NCBI GenBank assembly: GCA_013812805.1
Contig: JACCSV010000078.1
Coordinates: forward strand, 1 to 6,667
DNA: 6,667 nucleotides
Reading direction: 5' to 3'
From: Sphingomonas sp.
GTDB lineage: Bacteria; Pseudomonadota; Alphaproteobacteria; Sphingomonadales; Sphingomonadaceae
Position 1 is the first letter of the stretch. Every line of letters begins with the position of its first letter. Below the pieces are notes generated by a model. That model worked only from the letters and a program-made list of their open reading frames with translations. It did not search any database and was not told where the DNA came from. Both the position numbers and the translations under genes were made by a program. This document shows, piece by piece, positions 5,624 to 6,667 of the stretch.

Positions 5624-6567
5624 AGACTCCATCTGCCGCCAGCCGGCCGCGTGGCTATATCGCGAACTATCGGCCGCAGGCACGGACGCGGGCACTGCTC
5701 GATGACGTGATGGCCGTGCTCGCCGAGTACGAAGAGCACCTGCCGCTCACCAGTCGGCAAATATTCTACCGGCTGATCGGTGCCTACGGGTATGAAAAGA
5801 CAGAGGCGTTCTACAAGCAGCTGTGTCACCATATCGCCCTTGCGAGGCGGGGCCGGCTGATCGCGTTCGAAGCGATCCGCGACGATGGCGTCACCACCAT
5901 CAATCTAGAGCACTTCGACGACGCCGACGACTTCCGGGCGCACCTGCGGTTTAAGGCGAGGACCTACCGCCGCAACTTACTCGCCGCCCAAGCAGTACAC
6001 GTCGAAGTCTGGTCCGAGGCGGCCGGCATGATCACGCAGCTGGCGCGGGTAGCATCGGACTATTCGATCCGCGTCTATTCGAGCTCGGGTTTCGACAGTC
6101 TCTCGGCGAAGAAGATGATCGCTGATCGGGTCTGCGAGCAAGAGAAGCGGGCGATCATTCTGCACCTGGGCGACTATGACCCATCGGGCGTGGCGATGTT
6201 CAACGCCGCCGCTGAGGACGTTACCGCGTTCGTGATGAAGGACCGACCGCACGGTCTGGTCAGTGTCGAGTTTCGGCGAGTTTGTCTGACCGCCGATCAG
6301 GTCGAGCAGTTCAACCTGCCGACCGCCCCGGCGAAGGCGACCGACTCCCGGACGAAAGCGTGGCGCGGCGAAACCTGCCAGCTCGAAGCGCTCGCGCCCG
6401 ACCAGATCGCGGACCTGCTTCGCACGGCAATCGAGGAAGTGCTGGATCTCGATCTTATCGCCAGTGACCTATCCATTCAGGCACAAGAGCGGGAAGAACT
6501 GGTCAAGTTCCTCCTCCCCGCGCCGAGTTCTACGGCAGGCCGTAATAATGGGGAGGCAAGGCTATGA
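5620..6567 (+). CDS. Topoisomerase VI-A/Spo11-like protein with Toprim domain (Topo mini-A-like)
   Basis: A 315-residue protein with the two parts of a type IIB topoisomerase A subunit. Near the N-terminus, LTSRQIFYRLIGAYGYEK (43-60) resembles the winged-helix segment around the Spo11/Topo VI-A catalytic tyrosine; Y50 is the candidate nucleophile. The Toprim domain follows: VEVWSEAAG with E133 as candidate acidic residue, a strand and glycine at SSSGFDS (154-160), then LHLGDYDPSG (181-190) with D185 and D187 as the DxD motif. A conserved-looking tail includes LEALAPDQIADLL (255-267). No B-subunit (GHKL ATPase) gene is visible. Stand-alone A-like proteins called Topo mini-A have been described in mobile elements, and this fits that type; DNA cleavage is inferred. 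ATG 5620 overlaps the upstream stop (ATGA) with AAGGGGG (5608-5614) 5 nt before it. The frame is open further left, but only inside the previous gene. A primase follows with another ATGA overlap. Confidence 0.72.
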   Translation: MKTPSAASRPRGYIANYRPQARTRALLDDVMAVLAEYEEHLPLTSRQIFYRLIGAYGYEKTEAFYKQLCHHIALARRGRLIAFEAIRDDGVTTINLEHFDDADDFRAHLRFKARTYRRNLLAAQAVHVEVWSEAAGMITQLARVASDYSIRVYSSSGFDSLSAKKMIADRVCEQEKRAIILHLGDYDPSGVAMFNAAAEDVTAFVMKDRPHGLVSVEFRRVCLTADQVEQFNLPTAPAKATDSRTKAWRGETCQLEALAPDQIADLLRTAIEEVLDLDLIASDLSIQAQEREELVKFLLPAPSSTAGRNNGEARL

Positions 6568-6667
6568 GGCCTGGCCTCGATATTGCGGCCATTGTCGCCA
6601 GCCATCCGCTGCCCTCGGTCGTCGGCGCTTCGCTGAAGCTTCAGCGGGCCGGAAACGAGTGGAAAGC
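6564..6667 (+). CDS. DnaG-type CHC2 primase (N-terminus only)
   Basis: Only 34 complete codons are present before the right edge. The reading begins MRPGLDIAAIVASHPLPSVV and continues GASLKLQRAGNEWKA. This matches the opening of DnaG-type primases and primase-helicases of phages and islands: a helix, then L-P-x-V-V-G-x-x-x-K-L-x-R-A-G-x-E-W-K-A, which normally runs directly into the CHC2 zinc-finger CxxH. The zinc ligands lie just outside the window, so their presence is unverified. The start ATG 6564 overlaps the previous stop as ATGA, and GGGGAGG (6550-6556) is 7 nt upstream, the same strong ribosome site as at the 128-aa gene. It would make primers for replication of the element, in the same transcript as the topoisomerase-like gene. 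Confidence 0.78.
   Translation, partial: MRPGLDIAAIVASHPLPSVVGASLKLQRAGNEWK

Overview
This is a GC-rich bacterial window with tightly packed genes and frequent ATGA stop/start overlaps. The style of its proteins suggests an alphaproteobacterium, perhaps a sphingomonad; that is an impression, not a demonstrated assignment. It appears to span a junction between a chromosomal-type metabolic operon on the left and one end of an integrative mobile element on the right.

Left part (1-2736, minus strand). Three genes are transcribed leftward as a compact operon: an N-formylglutamate amidohydrolase-like protein (2736-1933), a DUF1704/QEGLA-motif zincin-like peptidase with an HExxxH motif (1936-89), and the first 27 codons of an ATP-grasp, glutathione-synthase/RimK-like ligase (81-1, cut by the window edge). 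The first two genes overlap by 4 nt and the third starts 7 nt after the second. A ligase that makes amide bonds, a carboxypeptidase-type zincin and an amidohydrolase together suggest a small pathway that adds and removes an amino acid or peptide cap. The substrate is not known from the sequence.

Junction (2737-2951). This 215-bp divergent intergenic region holds a 7-7-7 inverted repeat at 2789-2809, which could be a recombinase core site. Two copies of TGAGGGAGT with a 12-bp period lie just before the integrase start. No tRNA gene was found.

Right part (2952-6667, plus strand). A complete P4-type tyrosine integrase is followed by a translationally coupled 212-aa protein of unknown function. 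After a 109-bp gap comes a second, tightly coupled cluster: a 53-aa AlpA/excisionase-like helix-turn-helix protein, a possible 71-aa protein, a 128-aa unknown protein, a 315-aa protein with a Spo11/topoisomerase VI-A-like N-terminus and a Toprim domain, and the start of a DnaG-type CHC2 primase. This resembles the integration, control and replication end of a P4-like island, phage satellite or prophage.

The most notable points are the lone Topo VI-A-like protein placed directly before the primase, and a long nested hairpin (4813-4858) whose right arm contains the Shine-Dalgarno sequence of the AlpA/excisionase-like gene. That hairpin could keep the control gene's translation off until it is opened.
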